Source: Pseudomonadota bacterium (lineage in GTDB: Bacteria > Desulfobacterota > Desulfovibrionia > Desulfovibrionales > Desulfovibrionaceae). From it: a stretch of DNA of 7,685 nucleotides. Shown here in pieces: positions 1-5,163 of the stretch. The notes under the pieces were generated by a model. It worked only from the letters and a program-made list of their open reading frames with translations. It was not told where the DNA came from and made no database searches. The DNA lies in assembly GCA_023453335.1 (NCBI GenBank), contig JAEXTU010000449.1, positions 1 to 7,685 of the forward strand. The letters are read 5' to 3'. Every line of letters starts with the position of its first letter. Position 1 is the first letter of the stretch. The position numbers and the translations under genes are program-made.

Positions 1-64
1 GTGTAATATTTGGGTCGGGAACAAGGTTAAGGCAGTGGTAACACGGCAAAAAAATGAATTTTTA

Positions 65-93
65 TTGACGAAATCTGGTTATTCTGTTTTCAT
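65..93 (+). promoter_or_regulatory. Candidate sigma-70 promoter for hynBA
   Basis: TTGACG at 65-70 (5 of 6 matches to the -35 consensus) is followed after 17 bases by TTTCAT at 88-93 (4 of 6 to the -10 consensus). A run of A and T at 48-64 sits directly upstream and could act as an UP-like element. The first 110 bases are clearly richer in A+T than the rest of the window, as expected for a promoter region. Transcription would start near 100 and give a leader of about 110 bases before hynB. The -10 match is weak, so this is a proposal and not a firm call. Confidence 0.4.
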
Positions 94-140
94 TCCGCTC
101 GATTCGAAATGGGGTGTGGCACCGTCAGTCAGGCAAGTTC

Positions 141-154
141 TTAGGATACCCTAA
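141..154. repeat. Short inverted repeat in the hynB leader
   Basis: TTAGG (141-145) and CCTAA (150-154) form a perfect inverted repeat around a 4-base centre, ATAC. It lies about 55 bases before the hynB start and downstream of the proposed promoter. It could be a small operator or a weak RNA hairpin. No T-run follows, so it is not a terminator. A 5-base arm can also arise by chance. Confidence 0.25.
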
Positions 155-204
155 TGCAAACATGTGGGGAAGTAACCGCCAACGTGTTTCAGAGCTGATG
201 GAGG

Positions 205-224
205 TGTCTTATGAGATGTCTTAT
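205..224 (+). repeat. 8-base direct repeat across the hynB start codon
   Basis: TGTCTTAT occurs at 205-212 and again at 217-224, separated by GAGA. The first copy runs into the ATG at 211. The repeat is exact but short; it may be chance or may reflect a local duplication. No function is claimed. Confidence 0.3.
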
Positions 225-1167
225 TGGGAGCGGCCAAAACGACGTCGAGAAGACCTTGAAAAACAAGGGGTTCACCCGGCGTGACTTCATGAAGCTGTGC
301 GCAACGGTTTCGGCCGCCATGGCCGCCGATGCGAGCTTCACCCCCGCCGCGGTGGCCGCGGCGATGACCTCGCCCAAGCGGCCCCCGGTCGTTTGGCTGC
401 AGTTCGCAGAGTGCACCGGTTGCACCGAGTCCGTTCTGCGCACCGTGGATCCCCCGATCGCCGATGTGCTCTTCGACGTGATTTCCCTGGACTACCACGA
501 GACCATCATGCAGTGCGCTGGTGAGGCCATCGAGGAAGTCCTGGAGAAGACCATCCACGACTACGCCGGCAAGTTCGTGCTGGTGTGCGAGGGCGGTATT
601 CCCACCAAGGACGGCGGCATCTACGGCAAGGTGGGCGGCAAGACCATGCTGTCCATCGTGCAGAGCGTCTACCCCAAGGCTGCCGCCACCATCTGCATCG
701 GCACCTGCGCCACCTTTGGCGGCGTGCAGAAGGCCAAGCCCAACCCGACCGGCGCCAAGAGCGTCTCCGAGGCTCTGGGTACCACCAAGAACATCATCAA
801 CATCGCCGGCTGCCCGCCCAACCCGATCAACTTCATCGGCGCCGTGGTGCACTACATCACCAAGGGCGTGCCCGAGCTGGACAAGAACCTGCGGCCCAAG
901 CTGTTCTTCGGCAACACCGTGCACGACAAGTGCCCGCGCCTGAAGCACTTCGAGGCCGGCGAGTTCGCCAAGTCCTTCGACGACGTGACCGCCAAGAAGG
1001 GCTTCTGCCTCTACGAGCTGGGCTGCAAGGGCCCGGACACCTACAACAACTGTCCCACCGCCCTGTTCAACCAGGTGAGCTTCCCCATCCAGGCCGGCCA
1101 CCCCTGCATCGGCTGCTCCGAGCCGGACTTCTGGGACAAGATGTCCCCCTTCTACCAGACGGCGTAG
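211..1167 (+). CDS. hynB: Periplasmic [NiFe] hydrogenase small subunit (precursor)
   Basis: This is the electron-transfer subunit of a group 1 [NiFe] hydrogenase, which oxidises H2 in the periplasm and passes electrons, in Desulfovibrio relatives, to c-type cytochromes. The 318-residue precursor has a twin-arginine signal (FTRRDFMKLC, residues 21-30), with likely cleavage after the Ala run near residue 51. Fe-S ligands are all present by comparison with D. gigas: proximal [4Fe-4S] Cys68, Cys71, Cys166, Cys201; distal [4Fe-4S] His238, Cys241, Cys266, Cys272; medial cluster Cys281, Cys299, Cys302, only three Cys, as for a [3Fe-4S] cluster. The extra proximal cysteines of oxygen-tolerant enzymes are absent (Gly70 and Gly171 instead). 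There is no hydrophobic C-terminal anchor, so the enzyme should be soluble. The ATG follows GGAGG (200-204) by 6 bases. The stop is 66 bases before hynA, and the two genes are surely co-transcribed. Confidence 0.97.
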   Translation: MRCLIGSGQNDVEKTLKNKGFTRRDFMKLCATVSAAMAADASFTPAAVAAAMTSPKRPPVVWLQFAECTGCTESVLRTVDPPIADVLFDVISLDYHETIMQCAGEAIEEVLEKTIHDYAGKFVLVCEGGIPTKDGGIYGKVGGKTMLSIVQSVYPKAAATICIGTCATFGGVQKAKPNPTGAKSVSEALGTTKNIINIAGCPPNPINFIGAVVHYITKGVPELDKNLRPKLFFGNTVHDKCPRLKHFEAGEFAKSFDDVTAKKGFCLYELGCKGPDTYNNCPTALFNQVSFPIQAGHPCIGCSEPDFWDKMSPFYQTA

Positions 1168-1233
1168 GGTCGGCTGGCACTTCACTGGATGTACGGAACA
1201 TCGAACGACTAAGAGATATCCGAGGAGGCAATC

Positions 1234-2937
1234 ATGGCTGGTTGTAAGCCCAAGACCATGCCGGTCACCCCGGTGGGCAACTACTCCGGGAAAGTGGTCA
1301 TCGATCCCATCAACAGAATCGAAGGCCATCTGCGTATTGAGGTTGAGGTCGAGAACGGCCGGGTCAAGAACGCCTGGAGCAGCTCGCAGCTGTTCCGCGG
1401 TCTGGAGTTGATCCTGAAGGGCCGCGACCCCCGCGACGCCAAGCACTTCACCCAGCGCGCCTGCGGCGTGTGCACCCACGTGCACGCCCTGGCCTCCACC
1501 CGCATGGTGGAGAACGCGGTGGGCGTCGACAAGAAGATCCCCGCCCTCGGCGTTGCCATGCGCAACCTGCTGCTGGGCTCCCAGTTCCTGCACGACCACG
1601 TCGTGCATTTCTATCACCTGCACGCCCTTGACTGGGTGGACGTGGTCAACGCCCTTTCGGCCAATCCGGCCAAGGCCGCCGAGATCGCCAACACCGCCGG
1701 CCTGGGCCACCGCAAGCACACCGCCGAGGAGCTGAAGGCCGTCCAGGACCGCCTGAAGAAGTTCGTGGATGGCGGCCAGCTGGGCATCTTCGCCAATGCC
1801 TACTTCCTGAAGCCCCACGCGGCGTACAAGCTGCCGGCCGAGCTGAACCTGCTCGCCACCGCCCACTACCTCGAGGCCCTGAAGCTGCAGATCCTGCCCT
1901 CCCGGATGATGGCCATCATCGGCGGCAAGAACCCGCACACCCAGAGCCTGTACGAAGGCGGCATCACCAGCTACGACGCCATCACCAAGGACAAGTTCAA
2001 GCTGTTCAAGGATCTGTACAAGCAGACCATGGACTTCGTCGCGAACACTTACGTCCCCGACGTGCTGGCCGTGGCTCCCTACTACCTGGACTGGGGCGGG
2101 ATCGGTGGCACCACCAACTTCCTGTCCTGCGGCGAGTTCCCGACCAACGAGGGCGACCTGAACTCCCGGTACCTGCCCTCCGGCGCCATCTACAAGCGTG
2201 ACATCGCCAACGTGAAGGCCTTCGATCCCATGAAGATCGAGGAGCAGGTGAAGTTCAGCTGGTACGAGGCCGGTCCGTCGCTCCACCCGTTCAAGGGCGA
2301 GACCAAGCCCAAGTACGTGGAAGCCAAGGACATGTCCAAGTACAGCTGGATGAAGGCCCCCCGCTACGACGGCGGCGCCTTCGAAGTGGGCCCCCTGGCC
2401 CAGACCCTGGTGGCCTTCGCCAAGGGCCACAAGGAGACCGTCGGCCTGGTCAGCCTGGTGCTGAAGCACCTGGGCGTCGGCCCCGAGGCCCTGTTCTCCA
2501 CCCTGGGCCGCACCGCCGCCCGTTGCATCCAGACCGTGGTCATCGGCAAGCAGATGCAGGCCTGGATCGACAACGTGGACAAGATGCTGGCCGGTGGCGA
2601 CAGCACCCTGCTGGCCAAGTGGGACATGCCCGACACCGCTCAGGGCGTGGGCTTCGTCGACGCCCCCCGCGGCGTGCTCTCCCACTGGATCAACATCAAG
2701 GGCAAGAAGATCGAGAACATCCAGCTGGTCGTGCCCTCCACCTGGAACCTGGGCCCGCGCGACGACAAGGGCGTGCTCGGACCGGTGGAAGAGGCCCTGA
2801 TCGGCACCCCGGTGTTCGATCCCAAGCGCCCGGTGGAAGTGCTCCGCACCGTCCACTCCTACGACCCCTGCATCGCCTGCGGCGTGCACATCATTGATCC
2901 CAAGACCAACGAGGTCTACAAGTTCAAGGTGTGCTAG
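1234..2937 (+). CDS. hynA: Periplasmic [NiFe] hydrogenase large subunit (precursor)
   Basis: This is the catalytic subunit, which holds the Ni-Fe(CN)2CO site where H2 is split. The 567-residue precursor matches the family length. The N-terminal metal motif RACGVCTHVH supplies Cys77 and Cys80; the C-terminal motif DPCIACGVH supplies Cys546 and Cys549. RIEGH near residue 30 contains the conserved Glu of the proton path. Both C-terminal ligand positions read as ordinary Cys codons, so this is not a selenocysteine [NiFeSe] enzyme. Maturation should cut after His552 and release 15 residues that end in KFKVC. The protein has no signal peptide and is expected to cross the membrane folded, carried by the HynB Tat signal. 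AGGAGG at 1223-1228 precedes the ATG by 5 bases. The 66-base gap after hynB contains a small inverted repeat (GATGT-N5-ACATC, 1188-1202). A strong terminator follows the gene. Confidence 0.98.
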   Translation: MAGCKPKTMPVTPVGNYSGKVVIDPINRIEGHLRIEVEVENGRVKNAWSSSQLFRGLELILKGRDPRDAKHFTQRACGVCTHVHALASTRMVENAVGVDKKIPALGVAMRNLLLGSQFLHDHVVHFYHLHALDWVDVVNALSANPAKAAEIANTAGLGHRKHTAEELKAVQDRLKKFVDGGQLGIFANAYFLKPHAAYKLPAELNLLATAHYLEALKLQILPSRMMAIIGGKNPHTQSLYEGGITSYDAITKDKFKLFKDLYKQTMDFVANTYVPDVLAVAPYYLDWGGIGGTTNFLSCGEFPTNEGDLNSRYLPSGAIYKRDIANVKAFDPMKIEEQVKFSWYEAGPSLHPFKGETKPKYVEAKDMSKYSWMKAPRYDGGAFEVGPLAQTLVAFAKGHKETVGLVSLVLKHLGVGPEALFSTLGRTAARCIQTVVIGKQMQAWIDNVDKMLAGGDSTLLAKWDMPDTAQGVGFVDAPRGVLSHWINIKGKKIENIQLVVPSTWNLGPRDDKGVLGPVEEALIGTPVFDPKRPVEVLRTVHSYDPCIACGVHIIDPKTNEVYKFKVC

Positions 2938-2947
2938 CCTAGGCTAG
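2934..2947. repeat. 14-base perfect palindrome over the hynA stop codon
   Basis: CTAGCCTAGGCTAG is its own reverse complement and holds three CTAG tetramers, the first of which contains the TAG stop of hynA. CTAG is typically under-represented in many bacterial genomes, so three in 14 bases is striking. It could be a protein-binding operator for the region before hynC, because it overlaps a candidate -35 box. It has no spacer and would make a poor RNA hairpin. The sequence is certain; the role is unknown. Confidence 0.6.
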
Positions 2948-2972
2948 ACAAGGGCTCTACGGAACGTATACA
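2945..2972 (+). promoter_or_regulatory. Candidate promoter for hynC-hypC
   Basis: TAGACA (2945-2950, 5 of 6 to the -35 consensus) and TATACA (2967-2972, 4 of 6 to the -10 consensus) are separated by 16 bases. Transcription would start near 2979, inside the 5' arm of the terminator hairpin. Such a transcript would lack the full stem and could escape termination, giving hynC-hypC an independent supply. This is a match by eye in a short gap and may be fortuitous. Confidence 0.33.
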
Positions 2973-3010
2973 AGGACCTGGCCCGGAAACGGGCCAGGTC
3001 CTTGCTTTTT
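2971..3010 (+). terminator. Strong intrinsic terminator after hynA
   Basis: A perfect 15-base-pair stem (arms 2971-2985 and 2990-3004, beginning CAAGGACC) closes on a GAAA tetraloop and is followed by C and five T (3005-3010). The stem is GC-rich and ends just before the T-run, the classic rho-independent layout. It separates the structural genes hynBA from the maturation genes hynC-hypC, only 17 bases before the hynC start. Confidence 0.9.
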
Positions 3011-3017
3011 AGGCCTC

Positions 3018-3023
3018 GGGAGG
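3018..3023 (+). promoter_or_regulatory. Ribosome binding site that supports the GTG start of hynC
   Basis: GGGAGG ends 4 bases before the GTG at 3028. The next in-frame ATG (3076) would remove the conserved ILVLGVGN strand, so this site and the GTG define the start. Confidence 0.75.
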
Positions 3024-3027
3024 CAGT

Positions 3028-3564
3028 GTGGACGACGGAAAGACCATTTTGGTGCTCGGCGTGGGCAACGTGCTCATGCACGACGAGGGGCTGGGCGTGC
3101 GCGTGGTGGAGCACCTCATTGCCCACTACGACTTCTCGGACAACGTGAAGCTCATGGATGGCGGGGCCGGGGGCCTGCGCCTCACCGAGGAGCTCACCAG
3201 CCATGACCAGGTGATCATCGCCGCCGCGGTGATGAACGGCGGGGTGCCCGGCGACCTCTACCGCCTGGAGGGCGACGACCTCAAGCTGTCGCTCACCTTC
3301 AAGCAGTCCATGCACGAGACCGACCTGCTGGAGACCATGGCCTGCTGCGAGATCATCGGGCACCGGCCCAACTGCGTGGTCCTGGGCATGGAGCCGCTCA
3401 ACATCGAGGGTTGGAGCCTGGACCTGACCCCGCCCTGCGCCGCGGCCCTGCCCGCGCTCATCGCCCGGGTCCTGGACGAGATCCGCGCCCTGGGCGGCAC
3501 GGTGCGGCCCAAGGCCAACCCGACTCCGCTGGAAGGTCCCACGAGGAGTTCCCAATGTGCCTAG
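3028..3564 (+). CDS. hynC: Hydrogenase maturation endopeptidase, HybD/HyaD (M52) family
   Basis: The 178-residue protein belongs to the nickel-dependent proteases that trim the C-terminus of the large subunit once nickel is in place; the expected substrate is HynA, cut after His552. The opening strand ILVLGVGN (residues 7-14), the following DEGLGVRVVE and the DGG turn are typical. In E. coli HybD nickel is bound by Glu16, Asp62 and His93. The equivalents here are Glu20, Ala66 and His96: the Asp is replaced by Ala in the stretch VIIAAAV. This could weaken nickel recognition or mean that another residue takes over; the flanking pattern aligns well without a gap. A GTG start is chosen because it keeps the first strand. 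The tail after about residue 160 is Pro-rich and variable. The gene overlaps hypC by 10 bases, which suggests translational coupling, and lies behind a terminator. The alternative symbols hyaD and hupD are used for the same family. Confidence 0.92.
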   Translation: MDDGKTILVLGVGNVLMHDEGLGVRVVEHLIAHYDFSDNVKLMDGGAGGLRLTEELTSHDQVIIAAAVMNGGVPGDLYRLEGDDLKLSLTFKQSMHETDLLETMACCEIIGHRPNCVVLGMEPLNIEGWSLDLTPPCAAALPALIARVLDEIRALGGTVRPKANPTPLEGPTRSSQCA

Positions 3565-3824
3565 CCATACCCTGCAAGATCACCGAGATCGATGAGAACG
3601 AGGTCGCCACTGTGCAGGTGGGCGACAGCGAAACCTTCATCAAGTGCTCACTCATGCTCCTGCCCGAACCCGCGGGGCTGGGCGACTTTGTCCTGGTGCA
3701 TGCCGGCTTCGCCATCAACACCGTGGAGGCCGAAGAGGCCGCCAAGACCATTGCCCTCATCAAGGAGATGGCCCAACTCGCCGGCGAACAGCCCCTGCTG
3801 AACACCGCCTTCGATATGTACTAG
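3555..3824 (+). CDS. hypC: Hydrogenase assembly chaperone HypC/HybG/HupF
   Basis: This small cytoplasmic chaperone works with HypD to build and deliver the Fe(CN)2CO group and stays on the large-subunit precursor until the protease acts. The 89-residue protein starts MCLAIPCKI. Cys2, exposed after Met removal, is the essential residue of the family, and His49 in the stretch VLVHAGFAI is the second conserved position. The length is normal for HypC. The ATG lies inside the end of hynC with a 10-base overlap; AGGAG at 3544-3548 precedes it by 6 bases. Its place beside hynBA suggests a chaperone dedicated to this enzyme, like HybG for hydrogenase 2 in E. coli. No hypA, hypB, hypD, hypE or hypF is in the window, so the rest of the assembly pathway must be encoded elsewhere. 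Confidence 0.96.
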   Translation: MCLAIPCKITEIDENEVATVQVGDSETFIKCSLMLLPEPAGLGDFVLVHAGFAINTVEAEEAAKTIALIKEMAQLAGEQPLLNTAFDMY

Positions 3825-3826
3825 AT

Positions 3827-3839
3827 CCCCGTTTCGGGG
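3827..3839. other. Small hairpin between the convergent hypC and CBS genes
   Basis: CCCCG (3827-3831) and CGGGG (3835-3839) can pair around TTT. The hairpin lies in the 26-base gap between two converging genes, where a shared terminator would be expected. Neither strand has a T-run after it and the stem has only 5 base pairs, so at best it is a weak terminator. Confidence 0.3.
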
Positions 3840-3850
3840 CAGGGCGGCTT

Positions 3851-4285
3851 CTACAAACCGTCTAGGGCATCCATCAGCCGGATGGTCAGCTTGAGGAAGT
3901 CGGCCTCGGTGAGGATGCCCACCAGGATGCCGTTGTCCAGCACCGGCAGGCAGCCGTACTTGTGGGCCAGGAGCAGCTCCGCCGCGTCGCGCAGGGGCAG
4001 GTCCGGGGACACCTCGGTCACGTCGGTGCGCATGATCTCGGCGATGGGGATGCCGGAGTCGATCTCGTCCTGGGTTTCCCGGTCGATGTCCGCGAAACGG
4101 GAGATGGTGGCCCCCAGGATGTCGCGGTGGGTAACCAGCCCCTGGAACTCCATGCGGTCGTTGACGATGGGGATGTGGCGGATGCGGGCCAGGGACATCA
4201 TGGACCGCGCGGTCTTGAGCGTGTCGGACTCGCGCAGGGTGAAGACCTCCCGGGTCATGATGTCGTGCACGCAGAGCTTGGACAT
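3851..4285 (-). CDS. Tandem CBS-domain protein
   Basis: The 144-residue protein consists almost entirely of two CBS domains. Domain 1 (about residues 6-60) runs from DIMTREVFTL to IRHIPIVND and GLVTHRDIL. Domain 2 (about 83-138) runs from EIMRTDVTEVSPD to GCLPVLDNG and LVGILTEADF. Paired CBS domains form a module that binds adenine nucleotides such as AMP, ATP or S-adenosylmethionine and usually senses energy or ligand state. No enzyme, DNA-binding or membrane domain is attached, so the target is unknown. No signal peptide is seen; the protein should be cytoplasmic. The start has a strong G-rich ribosome site (complement of 4290-4298) 4 bases upstream. A perfect TTGACA lies on this strand at 4341-4346, but the best -10 match, TTTGAT (4315-4320), is 20 bases away, which is too far for a good promoter. 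The gene converges on hypC and diverges from pcm; a functional link to the hydrogenase is not shown. Confidence 0.93.
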   Translation of the reverse strand: MSKLCVHDIMTREVFTLRESDTLKTARSMMSLARIRHIPIVNDRMEFQGLVTHRDILGATISRFADIDRETQDEIDSGIPIAEIMRTDVTEVSPDLPLRDAAELLLAHKYGCLPVLDNGILVGILTEADFLKLTIRLMDALDGL

Positions 4286-4333
4286 GTAGCCCCCCTCTGT
4301 ATTTTCTCCGATATATCAAACTCGCAGACCGGT

Positions 4334-4359
4334 GCGGCCCTGTCAAGGGGCTGGGCCGC
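4334..4359. repeat. Inverted repeat in the CBS-pcm divergent region
   Basis: GCGGCCC (4334-4340) and GGGCCGC (4353-4359) are perfect inverted copies 12 bases apart. They flank the TTGACA box of the - strand (4341-4346). There is no T-run on either side. A regulator-binding site or an RNA hairpin early in either leader is possible. Confidence 0.4.
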
Positions 4360-4377
4360 GAGCGTTGACTTGACCAG

Positions 4378-4392
4378 GCAAATCTGCTTTGC
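4378..4392. repeat. Operator-like inverted repeat upstream of pcm
   Basis: GCAAA (4378-4382) and TTTGC (4388-4392) are perfect inverted copies with a 5-base centre. They lie just after the overlapping TTGACT (4365-4370) and TTGACC (4370-4375) boxes that could serve as a -35 element for pcm. No convincing -10 box follows (TTGCAT at 4389-4394 is the best), so the promoter is not called separately. Confidence 0.35.
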
Positions 4393-4399
4393 ATGGAGA

Positions 4400-4416
4400 G
4401 CCGGAACACGTCCGGC
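4400..4416. repeat. Inverted repeat next to the pcm ribosome site
   Basis: GCCGGA (4400-4405) and TCCGGC (4411-4416) are perfect inverted copies with a 5-base centre. The second arm ends one base before the AGGAGG ribosome site of pcm. As RNA this would be a 6-base-pair hairpin beside the ribosome site; as DNA it could be an operator. Confidence 0.4.
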
Positions 4417-4417
4417 C

Positions 4418-4423
4418 AGGAGG
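4418..4423 (+). promoter_or_regulatory. Ribosome binding site that places the pcm start
   Basis: AGGAGG lies 7 bases before GTG (4431) and 10 bases before ATG (4434). Both are in frame and adjacent. The site rules out the upstream in-frame TTG at 4389, which lies before it. Confidence 0.75.
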
Positions 4424-4433
4424 CGGGACGGTG

Positions 4434-5072
4434 ATGGACATGCGGCGCAGCCGCGAGCGGATGGTGCGGGAGCAGATCGAGGCCCGGGGGATCACGAACC
4501 CGGCGGTGCTCGCCGCCCTGGCCAAGGTGCCCCGCCATCTCTTTGTGCAGGAGGCCCTGCACGCCCAGGCCTATGCCGACAACCCGGTGCCCATCGGGCA
4601 CGGCCAGACCATTTCCCCGCCCTACATCGTGGCCCTCATGAGCGAGATGCTGGAGGTGTCCCCGGGCATGCGGGTGCTGGAGATCGGCACGGGATCGGGC
4701 TATCAGGCCGCAGTGCTTGCCGAACTGGGCGCCGAGGTCTACACCGTGGAGCGGCTCCGGGAGTTGCACCAGGAGGCGCGCAAGCGCCTGACACGGTTGC
4801 GCTACGTGAACATCCGCCTCAAGCTGGACGATGGCACCATGGGCTGGCCCGAATGCGCGCCCTTCGACCGGATCATCGTCACCGCGGGCGGCCCTTATGT
4901 GCCCCAGCCGCTCCTGGACCAGCTGGGGGATCCCGGCCTGCTCATCATGCCGGTGGGCCGCAGCCGCCGCGATCAGGACCTGGTCTTGGTCCGCAAAGAG
5001 GGCGGGACCGTCAGCGAGGAGCGCCGCGGCGGCGTGGTCTTCGTGGACCTGGTGGGAACTCACGGCTGGTAG
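4434..5072 (+). CDS. pcm: Protein-L-isoaspartate O-methyltransferase
   Basis: This cytoplasmic repair enzyme uses S-adenosylmethionine to methylate isoaspartyl residues in aged proteins and so starts their return to normal aspartate. The 212-residue product has the family length. VPRHLFV (residues 32-38) and the segment with GHGQTIS (55-61) are hallmarks of PCMT; VLEIGTGSGY (81-90) is the SAM-binding motif I; FDRIIVTAGG (144-153) and MPVGR (172-176) follow in the expected order, and the protein ends FVDLVGTHGW. ATG at 4434 is chosen; the adjacent GTG at 4431 would add one residue and has better spacing from the ribosome site, so the true start may be three bases earlier. The gene diverges from the CBS gene and is 91 bases before mrp on the same strand. 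In many proteobacteria pcm lies near stress genes; nothing here shows such a link. Confidence 0.96.
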   Translation: MDMRRSRERMVREQIEARGITNPAVLAALAKVPRHLFVQEALHAQAYADNPVPIGHGQTISPPYIVALMSEMLEVSPGMRVLEIGTGSGYQAAVLAELGAEVYTVERLRELHQEARKRLTRLRYVNIRLKLDDGTMGWPECAPFDRIIVTAGGPYVPQPLLDQLGDPGLLIMPVGRSRRDQDLVLVRKEGGTVSEERRGGVVFVDLVGTHGW

Positions 5073-5080
5073 GCGAGTCC

Positions 5081-5109
5081 TGGTCACGTCCGGTGGCGAT
5101 GCTTATATT
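5081..5109 (+). promoter_or_regulatory. Weak candidate promoter for mrp
   Basis: TATATT (5104-5109, 5 of 6 to the -10 consensus) stands out in a short AT-rich patch between pcm and mrp. The -35 position 17 bases upstream is TGGTCA (3 of 6), which is poor. A bulged hairpin, CCG-T-GCGC-TTT-GCGC-CGG at 5120-5137, lies in the would-be leader, but has no T-run. mrp may equally be read through from pcm. Confidence 0.25.
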
Positions 5110-5163
5110 TTGACGATTGCCGTGCGCTTTGCGCCGGCACGAACCCTCAACGAGGAAGGCGTG

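Noticed and set aside
117..135. Sigma-54 promoter from TGGCAC at 117-122
   Set aside because: The required GC of the -12 element is absent at the fixed distance (bases 130-131 are CA).
2869..2880. Possible selenocysteine [NiFeSe] hydrogenase
   Set aside because: The codons in DPCIACGVH are ordinary Cys codons with no in-frame TGA, and the small subunit has only three medial Cys.
151..2889. A 912-codon open frame on the - strand across hynB and hynA
   Set aside because: It lies opposite two clearly recognised genes, its product is rich in Gly, Val, His and Ala with no known motif, and strong G/C preference at third codon positions is known to create such empty antisense frames.
1192..2965. 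8-base word TACGGAAC shared by the gaps after hynB (1192-1199) and after hynA (2958-2965)
   Set aside because: Two copies of an 8-base word with no shared structure around them are too little evidence for a regulatory element.
4389..4433. Longer pcm from the in-frame TTG at 4389
   Set aside because: The extra 15 residues lie upstream of and across the AGGAGG ribosome site and show no resemblance to the family.
3648..5087. Long overlapping frames around the CBS and pcm genes (479 codons on -, 383 codons on +)
   Set aside because: Both overlap well-supported genes in other frames, run through intergenic DNA and have low-complexity composition without recognisable domains.
4831..5163. Longer mrp that begins inside pcm
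   Set aside because: The extension overlaps pcm in another frame, is of low complexity (Trp, Ser, Arg, Ala) and ignores the good ribosome site at 5152-5159.
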